From Betaproteobacteria bacterium (GTDB taxonomy: Bacteria > Pseudomonadota > Gammaproteobacteria > Burkholderiales > Casimicrobiaceae): a stretch of DNA of 64,000 nucleotides. The notes beneath the pieces were generated by a model. It was not told where the DNA came from, searched no databases, and saw only the letters and a program-made list of their open reading frames with translations. The translations under genes were made by a program, and so were the position numbers. Positions 52,987 through 64,000 of the stretch are shown piece after piece (position 1 is the first letter of the stretch; each line of letters begins with the position of its first letter). The DNA lies in the NCBI GenBank assembly GCA_016717855.1, contig JADKEV010000024.1, positions 44,227-108,226 of the forward strand, in the 5' to 3' direction.

Positions 52987-54207
52987 TCATCGTGCGCCCC
53001 GCGCGACCATCCGGGCGGCCAACGCCGTGGCGATCGAGCAGGCAAAGATGGTCAACGGCAGCGCGCGCGTTGAATCGACCAGCGCGAAGCCCAGATAGAT
53101 GCCGACGGGAAACGCCAGCACGTTCATGATGAATCCGGTCAGCGCGGAGGCGGCGCCCGCCGCATGCGGGAAGGGTCCCACGGCGCCGGATTGCGCGCAT
53201 GGCTGGTGCATGCCATGGCCGAAATGATAGAGCCATTGCGGTACCAGGATGGCCCACGGGCTGTGCCAGCCGAGAAGCGCGAAGAGTGCCATACCGGTGC
53301 CACCCGCAAGGCTGAACCACCCGGCCGCAGCGATGGTCCGGTGCACGCCCCGCAGGGGCACCAGGCGCCGGCAGAGCAGCGTGCCGCCGATGTACGCGAG
53401 CGACGCCGACGCCATCAGCATCCCGTAGGCCGGCCTGGACACGCCCCAATGGCCGATCAGCACGAACGACGACCCGGCGAGGAACGCGTAGAGCCCGGTG
53501 TAGGTGAACGCGGACAGCGCCGTGAATTTGAGAAAGACCGGATGGCGCAGGATCCGCCACCAGCTGCGCCACATCGGGACGATCCGCGTCGCATCGAGGT
53601 CCTTCCGCGGCGCGGTCTCCGGAAACCGCCGGAGCACGAAGCCCAGCGCGCAGGCGCCGAACACGCCGAGCAACGCCAGCGTGACCCGCCAGCCGGCCAG
53701 CGCGACCGTCACGCCGCCCAGCACGGGACATAGCACAGCGCAAGCCCCGAGCCCCGTCAGCGCGCGCGCCAGTACGCGGGCGCCCTGTTCGGGCTCGTAG
53801 AGGTCACGCAGCACGGCGCGCGCGCAAACCACGGCCGCGGCCATCGCGACGCCCTGTATGCCGCGGGAGATCACCAGCGCGGTCATGCCCGGCGCCAGCG
53901 CGCTGGCTATGCTGGCGGCAACGTACAGCGCCAGCCCGGTGATCAGCACCGGGCGCCGCCCGAAACGATCGGCGAGCGGTCCGCATACCAGCTGCCCAAG
54001 TCCAAAGCACACGCTCATCACTCCCAGCGTTAGCTGGGCGCCGGCCATGTTCGAACCAAGCGCGTCGGTCAGCGTCGGCAGCGCCGGCAGGTACAAGTCG
54101 TTGGTGATCGGCTGAAAACTGAGCAGCACCGTCAGCAGCAGGATTGCCGTTCCGGGCGAGAGCCGCTGGGGAGACGGTGACGGGCCGGAAGGTGCGGTGG
54201 CGGACAT
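52987..54207 (-). CDS. MFS drug-resistance transporter (Bcr/CflA family)
   Basis: The 406-aa protein has twelve membrane helices and the Bcr/CflA pattern: FQPITNDLYLPALPTLTDALG at the first helix, motif A as GQLVCGPLADRFGRRPVLITG, and the motif C-like helix LTGLGACAVLCPVLGG. Members export chloramphenicol, bicyclomycin, sulfonamides or other small molecules by proton antiport; its own substrate is not known. A frame of normal length starts at ATG 54207. It diverges from the uup-type gene across a 165-bp gap that holds no evident gene. Confidence 0.95.
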   Translation of the reverse strand: MSATAPSGPSPSPQRLSPGTAILLLTVLLSFQPITNDLYLPALPTLTDALGSNMAGAQLTLGVMSVCFGLGQLVCGPLADRFGRRPVLITGLALYVAASIASALAPGMTALVISRGIQGVAMAAAVVCARAVLRDLYEPEQGARVLARALTGLGACAVLCPVLGGVTVALAGWRVTLALLGVFGACALGFVLRRFPETAPRKDLDATRIVPMWRSWWRILRHPVFLKFTALSAFTYTGLYAFLAGSSFVLIGHWGVSRPAYGMLMASASLAYIGGTLLCRRLVPLRGVHRTIAAAGWFSLAGGTGMALFALLGWHSPWAILVPQWLYHFGHGMHQPCAQSGAVGPFPHAAGAASALTGFIMNVLAFPVGIYLGFALVDSTRALPLTIFACSIATALAARMVARGAR

Positions 54208-54372
54208 TCGAGGGGTGGGCCGGCGGCCAGGCGCACCCGGGAGCGGAGGCCGTACTTGTTGCTAATGTGCCCGACGAGTGTAGCATGCACCCCCTCGGGC
54301 GAATTTCGCGGTGCCGGAACCGCCCCCTCTTTCCGCCCCCGCAATCAGCAACGGACTCATCGTTAGCAGGAC

Positions 54373-56323
<1,951 letters not shown>

Positions 56324-56439
56324 GTCCACGCCGACCGGACATTGCGCAACATCGCGTTGACGCGACCGGCAATCCGTAACAGACTTGCCCCTTCGCCGCG
56401 CCCGGTTCTCGTTCGACCCCCACTCACGCAGGGAGCCGC

Positions 56440-58059
56440 ATGACTGAGGAATCGCCAACTTCAGGAACCGCCCGATGGACCCGCGCCGAGGAAGTCAACC
56501 GGCTGCTGCCAGGGCGCCCCATCGCGATGAAGCTGCAGGGCAAGCACATCGCGCTATTCCTGCACGAGGGTGAGGTCCTGGCTTGCAACAACCGCTGCCC
56601 GCACGAAGGTTATCCGCTGGTCGAGGGCACGCTGGACACCAATTGCGTGCTGACCTGCAACTGGCACAACTGGAAATTCGACCTGAAGACTGGCGCGACG
56701 CTCTATGGCGGCGACACGCTGCGCATCTATCCGGCGAAGGTCGAGGCCGGCGCAGTGTGGCTGGACACCCGCGAACCGCCGGCCGTGGAGCGGATCGAGG
56801 AAGCGCTGCGGCAACTCGCCCGCGCGATGGACGAATACGACACCCCGCGCATCGCACGCGAGCTGGCGCGCTTGGGCAAGGCGGGCGCGCCGCCCGCGCT
56901 GGCGCTGAAGCACGCGATACGCGCCACGCACGCGCGCCTGCGCGATGGGATGACCCATGCGTATGCCGCCGCCGAGGTCTGGCTGCGGCTGGCCTCCACG
57001 CTGCCCGATGCGGCAGAGCGCCTGGCCTGCACCACCGAAGCGCTCGCCCACATCGCCTACGACACGCTGCGCGAGAGGGAGTATCCGTTCTATGCCGGGA
57101 CTGCGGCCTGGGATGCCGGTCGCTTCGCGGCGGCCGTCGAAGCGCAGGACGAGGACGGTGGGGGGACTCTCAACGGGGCCCTGACGCAAGGGCTGCATTT
57201 CGCCGACCTCGAACTGCCGCTGGCCGGGGCGGCGCTGGCGCATTACAACGACTTCGGCCATTCGCTCATCTACCTGATGCACGTGCGGCGCCTCGTCGGC
57301 GAGCTGGGCGCCGAAGTGGAGCGGCCGCTGCTGCTGGCGTGGCTGCGCTCGCTGGTCTATGCGACGCGTGAGGACCTGCTACCCGATTTTGCCGGCTATG
57401 CGGAGGCGCTCGCGGCCTGGCCGGCGCGGGCACAGGCGCCGGGCACGCCCCTGTCCGCCGACGCGCTCGAGGGCCAGCCGGTGCGCGGCACAATCGACCG
57501 GACGCTGGCCGCCGCGGCGCTGGAGCCGTTCGACACGTACTGCGCGCTGATGGAAGCCGCCGCGCGCCACCTGCTGCGGTTCGACGAACGCCATGCGCTG
57601 CGGACCGATAACAGCGTCGCCGACAACGTGGGCTGGCTCGACTTCAGCCATGCCCTCACGTTCGGGCACGCGTTGCGCGAGCAATGCGCGCGCCACCCCC
57701 GGCTGTGGCCGCAGGGCCTGCTGCAACTTGCGCTGTTCGTCGGCCGCAACAGCGGATATCTGGATCCGGATACCGCCGCGCCGGCCGCGCTGCGGGAATG
57801 GGCGGTCGCGGACGAGGCGGCGTTTCATCAGAGCGCCATCGCCGCCATCATCGATCACGGAACCGGCCTGCCGATCTTTCCCGCGCACTGGCTGAAAACC
57901 TGGAGCGCGGTCCGCGAGGAAGTGGCCGCCGGCCTGCCGCCCGGCGCGCGCGCGGCGCTGCTGGCCGCCGCAAACCGGCTGCTCGGCGTGCGCTTCAAGC
58001 AACGCCACACGCTGCGCACCGCGCGGCAGGCGCTGGAATTCGTCGGAAAGGAAGGCTGA
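56440..58059 (+). CDS. Rieske [2Fe-2S] protein with large uncharacterised helical C-terminal domain
   Basis: Residues 12-110 of this 539-aa protein form a Rieske domain with all ligands: C53-P-H55 in NNRCPHEGYPLVEG and C73-x2-H76 in CNWHNWKFDLKTG. The other 430 residues are predicted helical and do not match a family I can name. They contain histidine-rich helices: HYNDFGHSLIYLMH (H268, H274, H281), WLDFSHALTFGHALRE (H404, H410) and AAFHQSAIAAIIDHG (H463, H473), spacing that could hold a metal. A distant likeness to questin-oxidase-type (DUF4243) proteins is possible but uncertain. There is no signal peptide. It follows uup by 116 bp and is probably expressed alone. Confidence 0.8.
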   Translation: MTEESPTSGTARWTRAEEVNRLLPGRPIAMKLQGKHIALFLHEGEVLACNNRCPHEGYPLVEGTLDTNCVLTCNWHNWKFDLKTGATLYGGDTLRIYPAKVEAGAVWLDTREPPAVERIEEALRQLARAMDEYDTPRIARELARLGKAGAPPALALKHAIRATHARLRDGMTHAYAAAEVWLRLASTLPDAAERLACTTEALAHIAYDTLREREYPFYAGTAAWDAGRFAAAVEAQDEDGGGTLNGALTQGLHFADLELPLAGAALAHYNDFGHSLIYLMHVRRLVGELGAEVERPLLLAWLRSLVYATREDLLPDFAGYAEALAAWPARAQAPGTPLSADALEGQPVRGTIDRTLAAAALEPFDTYCALMEAAARHLLRFDERHALRTDNSVADNVGWLDFSHALTFGHALREQCARHPRLWPQGLLQLALFVGRNSGYLDPDTAAPAALREWAVADEAAFHQSAIAAIIDHGTGLPIFPAHWLKTWSAVREEVAAGLPPGARAALLAAANRLLGVRFKQRHTLRTARQALEFVGKEG

Positions 58060-58172
58060 AGAGGCGCTGCCCCGGATGTTGCCGTTCAGCGCGGCGGGGC
58101 ACGGGTCTCGCCCCGGCCCCACCCACTCCAGGCGTTTCCGCCGGAGGCGACCGCGGATCGCCGCGCCGGATA

Positions 58173-58537
58173 CTACTTCTTCATGTTCGAAGGCATCTTG
58201 ACGACGACATCGTTGCTGGTCGCAGCATCCTCCTGAGCAGGCTTCGCGCCCGTCGCGGCGGGGCCACCCAGGATTCCTTTGACCCCGAGCGGGGACTTGA
58301 TGGCGCTCCCGATGCCGGGGGCGGCGCCAGCTTCCGCCGCCGCCTTCTGTTTCGAGAGCAGCGATTGGCCGATCGGCACGACGGCGGCGGGACTCTTGGC
58401 GACAGTGGTATCCGCTTTCGGCTTGGACGCTCCCAGATCGAGGCTGGAGGGCGGCGGATCGCCGGCCGCCGCGGGACAGTTGCGGTGGTGGCGGCGATGA
58501 GTACAGCCGCGATGGTGATGCGCGTTTTCGTATTCAT
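58173..58537 (-). pseudogene. Small exported protein, frameshifted
   Basis: The start gives a signal-like sequence (MNTKTRITIAAVLIAATTATVP), after which a base is missing in a G run (plus strand 58473-58475). With one base added the protein continues AAAGDPPPSSLDLG, AVVPIGQSLLSKQKAAAEAG, to NDVVVKMPSNMKK, about 121 aa, alanine- and proline-rich with a lysine-rich end. I recognise no family. It lies directly downstream of icmF, whose stop codon also seems to be lost, so the two reading frames appear fused. Confidence 0.55.
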
Positions 58538-58600
58538 GGCATTCCCCGTTGCCAGTGGACCTTCTTTCAGTTTAGTCGATGCGCCGGGCGCCCGGCGCTT

Positions 58601-61600
58601 CATGCTGCGCCGGTACTGGCCGCCGACTTCGAACAGCGCGTTCGTGATCTGGCCCAGCGAACAGACGCGGGTCGCCGCCATCAGCTCGGCGAACACGTTG
58701 CCCCCGTGCATCGCGACCGACTTGAGCTTGGCGAGGGCGGCGGGCGCGCGGGCGGCATTGCGCTGATGGAAGTCCGCGAGGCGCCGCAGTTGCGACTGCT
58801 TCTCCTCGTCGGTGGAACGCGCGAGTTCGAGCTTGTCCGGAACGATCTCGCCGTGCGGATTGCGGAACGTGTTGACGCCGATGATCGGATACGAGCCGTC
58901 GTGCTTCCGGTGCTCGTAGGTCATCGACTCTTCCTGGATCTTGCCGCGCTGGTAGCCGGTTTCCATCGCGCCGAGGACGCCGCCGCGTTCGCTGATCGAT
59001 TCGAATTCCTTCAGCACCGCCTCTTCGACCAGGTCGGTCAGCTCATCGATGATGAACGCGCCCTGGTTCGGGTTTTCGTTCTTCGCCAGGCCCCATTCGC
59101 GGTTGATGATCAGCTGGATCGCGATCGCCCGCCGCACGCTTTCATCGGTCGGCGTCGTGATCGCCTCGTCGAACGCGTTGGTGTGCAGGCTGTTGCAGTT
59201 GTCGTATACGGCAATCAGCGCCTGCAGCGTGGTGCGGATGTCGTTGAACTGGATCTCCTGCGCGTGCAACGAACGGCCGCTGGTCTGGATGTGGTACTTG
59301 AGTTTCTGCGCGCGCTCGTTGGCCCCGTACTTCTCCCGCATGGCCACCGCCCAGATCCGGCGCGCGACGCGGCCCAGCACCGTGTACTCGGGGTCCATTC
59401 CGTTGCTGAAGAAGAAACTCAGATTCGGCGCGAAGTCGTCGATGTGCATGCCGCGCGCGAGATACGCCTCGACGAAGGTGAAACCGTTGGCCAGCGTGAA
59501 GGCGAGCTGCGAAATCGGATTCGCGCCCGCTTCGGCGATGTGATAGCCGCTGATCGACACCGAGTAGAAGTTGCGCACCTTGTTGTGGACGAAGTACTCC
59601 TGGATATCGCCCATCACCTTGAGCGAAAACTCGGTGGAGAAGATGCAGGTGTTCTGTCCCTGGTCCTCCTTCAGGATGTCCGCCTGCACGGTGCCGCGCA
59701 CGTTCGACTGCGTCCACGCGCGGATCTTGGCGATCTCGTCGTCGGTCGGGTCGCGGCCGTTGTCGGCGCGGAACTTGTCCACCTGCTGGTCGATCGCGGT
59801 GTTCATGAACATCGCGAGCATCGACGGCGCCGGCCCGTTGATGGTCATCGACACCGAGGTCGCGGGATCGACCAGGTCGAACCCGGAGTCAGAGCACTTT
59901 CATGTCCTCGAGGGTCGCGATCGACACGCCGGAATTGCCCACCTTGCCATAGATGTCGGGGCGTGGATCGGGATCGTTGCCGTAGAGCGTGACCGAATCG
60001 AACGCCGTCGACAGCCGCTTGGCCGGCATGCCCTCCGACACGCGCTTGAAGCGGCGATTGGTCCGGAACGCGTCGCCCTCGCCCGCGAACATCCGGGTCG
60101 GGTCCTCGTTCTCGCGCTTGAACGCGAACACGCCGGCGGTATACGGAAAGCTCCCCGGCACGTTCTCCCGCAGCTGCCACTTCAGGATCTCGCCTTCGTC
60201 CTCGAACCTGGGGAGCACGACCTTGGGAATCCGGGTGCCGGACAGCGTCGTCGACGTGAGTTGCGTGCGTAGTTCCCGGTCGCGGATCTTCACCACGTAC
60301 TCGTCGCCCGCATAGGCTTCCACGGTCTGCGGCCACATGGCGAGCAGCTTCCGGCTCCGCGCATCCAGCGCCGCGTCGCACTCGGCCAGTCTGGCCTCGA
60401 ACCGTGCCTGCAGGAACTGCTCTGCTCGCGGCCGCCGGATCGGTTTGCGCCACCTCGGCGGGACGCGCCGCCAGCATCCGCCTGGCTTCGCGCAGCTGCT
60501 GGCGCTCGCGGGCCAGCCGGCTTTGCTTCTGCGCCCAGGCGTGGTACGCGCGCATGTCTTCCGCGATCTCGGCCAGATACCGGATGCGGGCGGCGGGCAC
60601 GATCACATGCTTGGCGCTCGAGGCCTTGGCCTTGACCGGCGCCAGCGTGCCCGCCGCGAGTTCGAGTCCGCGGCCGGCGAGCGCGGCCTTGACCGCCTGA
60701 TAGAGCGCGGTGACGCCGTCGTCGTTGAAGCGGGCGGCGATGGTGCCGAACACCGGCATCTCGTCGGGGTGCGCCTTCCACTGTTCGCGGTTGCGCTGAT
60801 ACTGCTTCCGGACGTCGCGCAGCGCATCCTTGGCGCCCTTGCGGTCGAACTTGTTGATGGCGACAAAGTCCGCGAAGTCGAGCATGTCGATCTTTTCCAG
60901 CTGCGACGCGGCCCCGAACTCGGGTAGAGCGAGAGGTCGACCAGCGGGACGATCGCCGCGTCGCCCTGGCCGATGCCCGAGGTCTCCACGACAATGAGGT
61001 CGAAGCCCGCCACGCGGCAGGCGGCGATCACGTCCGGCAGCGCCTTCGAGATTTCCGAGCCGGTGTCGCGCGTGGCCAGCGAGCGCATGTAGATGTTCGG
61101 GTGATGAATCGCAGTTCATGCGGATGCGGTCGCCAAGCAGCGCGCCGCCGCTCTTGCGCCGCGACGGATCGATCGAGATGACCGCGATCCTGAGCTTGTC
61201 GCCATGGTCGAGCCGGAAGCGGCGTTCCAGCGCCGGCACGTCCTGGCGGGCGAGATCGACGTCGCAAGCGGTGACGATCTCGTTGATCATTCCCTGCAAT
61301 CCCAGTTTCGCCCCATCCTCGGGCGAAAAGATGCGCGTCACGCCATAGTCGTGCAGTTCCTTGATTTCCGACGGCACGATCACGCCGCCGCCGCCGCCGA
61401 ACACCTTGATGTGCGCGCCGCCGTTCTCGCGCAGCAGGTCGATCATGTACTTGAAGTACTCGACGTGGCCGCCCTGATACGACGACACCGCGATGCCGTG
61501 CACGTCCTCCTGCAGCGCGCAGTCGACGATCTCCTTGACCGAGCGGTTGTGGCCGAGGTGGATCACTTCGCAGCCGCTGGACTGCAGGATCCGCCGCATG

Positions 61601-61707
61601 ATGTTGATCGACGCGTCGTGGCCGTCGAACAGGCTGGCCGCCGTCACGAAGCGCACCTTGTTGGCGGGTTTGTACACGAGCGGTTTCGAGTCGCTGAGAT
61701 TGGTCAT
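58601..61707 (-). pseudogene. icmF: Fused isobutyryl-CoA mutase IcmF, with several frameshifts and a missing P-loop segment
   Basis: IcmF interconverts isobutyryl-CoA and butyryl-CoA with adenosylcobalamin and carries its own GTPase chaperone. The order is B12-binding domain (DGHDASINIMRRILQ, VIHLGHNRSVKEIV), MeaI-like GTPase (ISIDPSRRKSGGALLGDRIRMN, VETSGIGQGD, INKFDRKGA), linker, and mutase domain (NSLHTNAFDEAITTPTDESVRRA, NEFQE-like GMDPEYTVLGR). Frame breaks occur at 61110, about 60924, about 60421 and 59890, and no stop is met after the expected end GGQYRRSM. The GTPase lacks a Walker A motif: ACDVDLARQDVPALE joins straight to RRFRLDHGDKLRIAV, where about 50 residues are expected. The ATG at 61707 has GGAG upstream. 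Confidence 0.9.
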
Positions 61708-61785
61708 GACCGGCTCCGGGATTTCGGACAAGTTTACGCCGCAAGAGGCGTGGAATCACGTCCGGGGGAAACGGTAGCTTAATTT

Positions 61786-61807
61786 ACGTTGACGTTAACG
61801 TCAACGT
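61786..61807. promoter_or_regulatory. 22-bp perfect palindromic operator upstream of icmF (LiuR-like)
   Basis: Two 11-bp arms, ACGTTGACGTT and AACGTCAACGT, meet to form a perfect dyad centred 89 bp before the icmF start. The core TTGACGTTAACGTCAA resembles the reported recognition sequence of LiuR, the MerR-type regulator of branched-chain amino acid and acyl-CoA breakdown in proteobacteria. A TTGACG -35 box lies inside it on the icmF strand, as expected for MerR control. Confidence 0.7.
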
Positions 61808-61872
61808 GCCAGTCCGCGGATTGCGCCGCCCGCGCAGCCGGAGCAAGCGGCGTTGGTCCGAGAGGCACAGGG

Positions 61873-63011
61873 TCAGAAGGGCATCCAGTTCAGATCGAAC
61901 GTCCGGTCCACCAGCCAGCCACCGGCGACCGTGGCGATGGCGAGCGAACCGAGCCCTACCACCCGGCGCGGATAGGACGCCGTCGCGCGCGCGAAGTAGG
62001 CGAGCGGCAGCAACGCACCGACGACGGCAAGCTGGCCGATTTCGACGCCCAGGTTGAACCCCACCAGGCTGACCGCGAGGACTTCCGCGGGAAGCTGGAG
62101 ATCGATGAGGACGCTGGCGAAGCCGAAGCCGTGCACCAGGCCGAACACGAAGGCCATCGACCACCGCGGGCCGGGGATGAACGGGCGCAGATTGTCCAGC
62201 GCCGCCGCGATCACCGACACCGCGATCAGCGCTTCGACCCAGCGCGAAGGCGGCGTTACCACACCGAGCACGGCCAGTGCCAGCGTAATCGAGTGGGCGA
62301 GCGTAAACGCGGTGACGATGCCGGCGACGGTCCAGATCACCTTGCGGCCGTTCCGCGCGGGCAGCCAGCGGCCGTCGCGGCGCACGAGGACAGCCGGGAG
62401 CAGCAGCGCGACCAGGAAGAGCAGGTGATCGAAGCCGGCCCAGATGTGGAACATGCCCTCGTGCACGAACTCGACCAGGCTTCGCCAGAGCGACGCCTCG
62501 CCGGTCATATAGTGCTGTGCGCCTGATTCGGGCCCCAGGACCCCGGTGACACTGCGTCCGCCGGCTTCGAGCCGGAGCAACCCGCGGTGCTGCGGATCGA
62601 TGTCGAACAGCAACCGGTAATCGACGGTCAACCGCGCCGTCTTTTCCGGGCACTTGCCAGTAAGCGGGATGACGGCATAGGCACCGTCGGTATGATCGTC
62701 CACCTGCTGCGGCCCGGCCCGCAACGTGCACGCGCGGCCGTCGCCGGCCACCGCGAGCCGTGACAACGCATGGCCGGCGATGGCGCCGTGGCGCGCCCGG
62801 ACTTCGCCCCAGGTGACATTGCCATCCCCGTCGGCATCCAGTCCCACCGCCTCTTCCAGGTCACGAAGCGCGATGTCCCAGTGGCCGGTGAGCCGCCGCC
62901 ATCGGCGAGAGTCAAAGTCAGGTAGCTGTCGCTCGCCTTGTGCGCGAGCGCGCCGCCTGCGCCGAACAGGATCAGCAGCGCCAGCGCCGCCCTAAGCAGG
63001 GTGCAGCTCAT
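61873..63011 (-). pseudogene. HupE/UreJ-family membrane protein with EF-hand, frameshifted
   Basis: The first frame encodes a signal peptide (CTLLRAALALLILFGAGGALA) and HKASDSYLTLTLADGG. The frame then shifts by one missing base in GGCGGCGGC (plus strand about 62892-62900) to RLTGHWDIALRDLEEAVGLD. Next comes a canonical 12-residue EF-hand loop, DADGDGNVTWGE, then a periplasmic domain and a HupE/UreJ-type membrane domain of about seven helices (EGMFHIWAGFDHLLFLVALLLP, FGLVHGFGFASVL). With the correction it is 379 aa. Relatives are thought to transport metal ions, but this is not established. Its ATG overlaps the upstream TPR gene stop. Confidence 0.85.
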
Positions 63012-64000
63012 CTTGCGCCCAGTTCCGCCGCGAGGGAGGCCAGCATGGTGTCCTCGACCTTGTTTTCCTGGATCCACGCCAGCACTGGCGCCGCCGCCAT
63101 CCGGTCGCGCGCGGCAACTGCGGCGGCAAGAAGCAGGCGAGCGTCGGCCGTTTCCTTCTGCACCAGCCAGTTGCGTTGCGCCAGTTCGAGGCCGCCCTGC
63201 GCATCATTGCGCAACTCGAGCAGCGCTCTCGCCTCTTCCCGCAGGTGCAACGCCTCGCCGCGCTCCCGGCTGGCGGCGAGCCGCGCGAACAGCAACGCCT
63301 CGAGCGCTGGCGCCTGGGCATCTGCCGCGCGCCGCGCCGCGATCGCGATGCGCAACAACGTCGGATCACTCTTGCCGGCATCACCGGGCAGGACCGCGCG
63401 CGCCTCTGCGGCACGATCCTGGTTTAGCAGAAAGTCGGCCAGCGCGTTGCGGGCATACACGTCGTCGTGATCGAGCGCGGCGCCCTGGCGGAACTGGCGC
63501 TCCGCGTCGGCGACACGCCCCAGCCGCTCCGCGATTTCGCCGGCCAGCGTGGCGCTCCAGGAACGGACCGGCGGCGGCAGCGTGGCGCCCCGCGCCTGCG
63601 CCGCCTGGAGCGCCGCCAGCGCTTGGGAAGCCTGCCCGCGCAGGCTGTCGGCGCCGGCAGCGCACGTCACGTAGACCAATGGCGCGCTCAGGTCGCGCAG
63701 GCGCTCGCAACTCGCGCGCGCGGCCGCGATGCGCCCCATCACGAGTTGCACGGTGGAGAGCGTCAGCCATGCCTGGGCATCGCGCGGGTTCGCTCGCAGT
63801 GCAGATTCGAGGTCGGCCACCGCAGGTTCGAACTCGTGGTTGGATTGCCTGATGATTGCCCGCAGCAACAGAATCCTTTCCGGGGGATTGGGGGCGTCCC
63901 ACCAGGCCTTCAACGTCGCTTGCGCATTGCCCAGAAAACGTGGATCGCTTTCGCTGCGGGCCAGGGCGATCTGCGCCTGGGCCAGCTTGACCGCGGTCTC
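63008..64000 (-). CDS. TPR-repeat protein (N-terminus outside the window)
   Basis: The frame is open to the window edge, so the start lies beyond 64000. The visible 330 residues are alpha-helical tetratricopeptide-like repeats: ERILLLRAIIRQSNHEFEPAVADLESALRANPRDAQAWLTLSTVQL, AQALAALQAAQARGAT, ADAERQFRQGAALDHDDVYARNALADFLL. No catalytic motif is seen. The stop overlaps the HupE/UreJ-like start as ATGA, and such TPR proteins commonly precede this membrane protein, so the two probably work together. Confidence 0.8.
   Translation of the reverse strand, partial: ETAVKLAQAQIALARSESDPRFLGNAQATLKAWWDAPNPPERILLLRAIIRQSNHEFEPAVADLESALRANPRDAQAWLTLSTVQLVMGRIAAARASCERLRDLSAPLVYVTCAAGADSLRGQASQALAALQAAQARGATLPPPVRSWSATLAGEIAERLGRVADAERQFRQGAALDHDDVYARNALADFLLNQDRAAEARAVLPGDAGKSDPTLLRIAIAARRAADAQAPALEALLFARLAASRERGEALHLREEARALLELRNDAQGGLELAQRNWLVQKETADARLLLAAAVAARDRMAAAPVLAWIQENKVEDTMLASLAAELGAR

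Noticed and set aside
58181..58600. A genuine C-terminal extension of IcmF
   Set aside because: The extra sequence is the out-of-frame reading of a neighbouring gene with its own signal peptide; IcmF proteins end near GGQYRR.

Overview
The window is about 64 kb of high-GC DNA from a Gram-negative, aerobic proteobacterium. It is most likely a betaproteobacterium. The aa3 oxidase operon order (subunit II with a fused cytochrome c tail, subunit I, a small assembly peptide, Cox11, subunit III), the 6S RNA between zapA and an EVE-domain gene, a porin of the family-4 type, Coq7 and a fused IcmF mutase all fit that class. I cannot fix the genus. I see no tRNA, rRNA, CRISPR array, prophage or insertion sequence; this looks like ordinary chromosome.

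Layout. 1-5.2 kb: cytochrome c oxidase operon on the minus strand with a likely promoter near 5.15 kb. 5.2-15.4 kb: housekeeping genes (DUF4126, bioC, comF, trmL, a methyltransferase, a TlpA-like thioredoxin, glycerate kinase, the threonylcarbamoyl-AMP synthase, two lipid A acyltransferases, metK). 15.4-19.2 kb: two exported proteins that share a C-terminal DUF5648 domain, flanking a small cytochrome c. 19.2-22.9 kb: an unrecognised 524-aa protein, an EVE protein, 6S RNA, zapA, a zapB-like gene and greB. 22.9-34.0 kb: a lipopolysaccharide block (two GT9 and two GT4 glycosyltransferases, MsbA, DUF4254, an O-antigen ligase, then a WbpM/CapD-type dehydratase and a WecA-type transferase on the other strand). 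34.0-35.6 kb: an AT-rich, palindrome-rich leader and a porin. 35.6-42.3 kb: coq7, the slt-NDUFA9-cca operon and purEK. 42.3-54.2 kb: scattered metabolic genes and ettA. 54.4-64 kb: uup, a Rieske fusion protein, icmF with a palindromic operator, a HupE/UreJ-like membrane protein and a TPR protein that runs off the end.

Two themes stand out. First, a 31-bp REP-like repeat occurs five times, always between genes. Second, about ten small indels interrupt otherwise well-conserved genes, eight of them in the last 8.5 kb. Correcting single bases restores full-length family members in every case except icmF, which also lacks the P-loop segment of its GTPase domain. This is either local sequence error or real decay, and anyone using the right-hand end should know it. 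The most novel-looking gene is the Rieske protein at 56.4-58.1 kb, whose large histidine-rich helical C-terminal domain I cannot assign.
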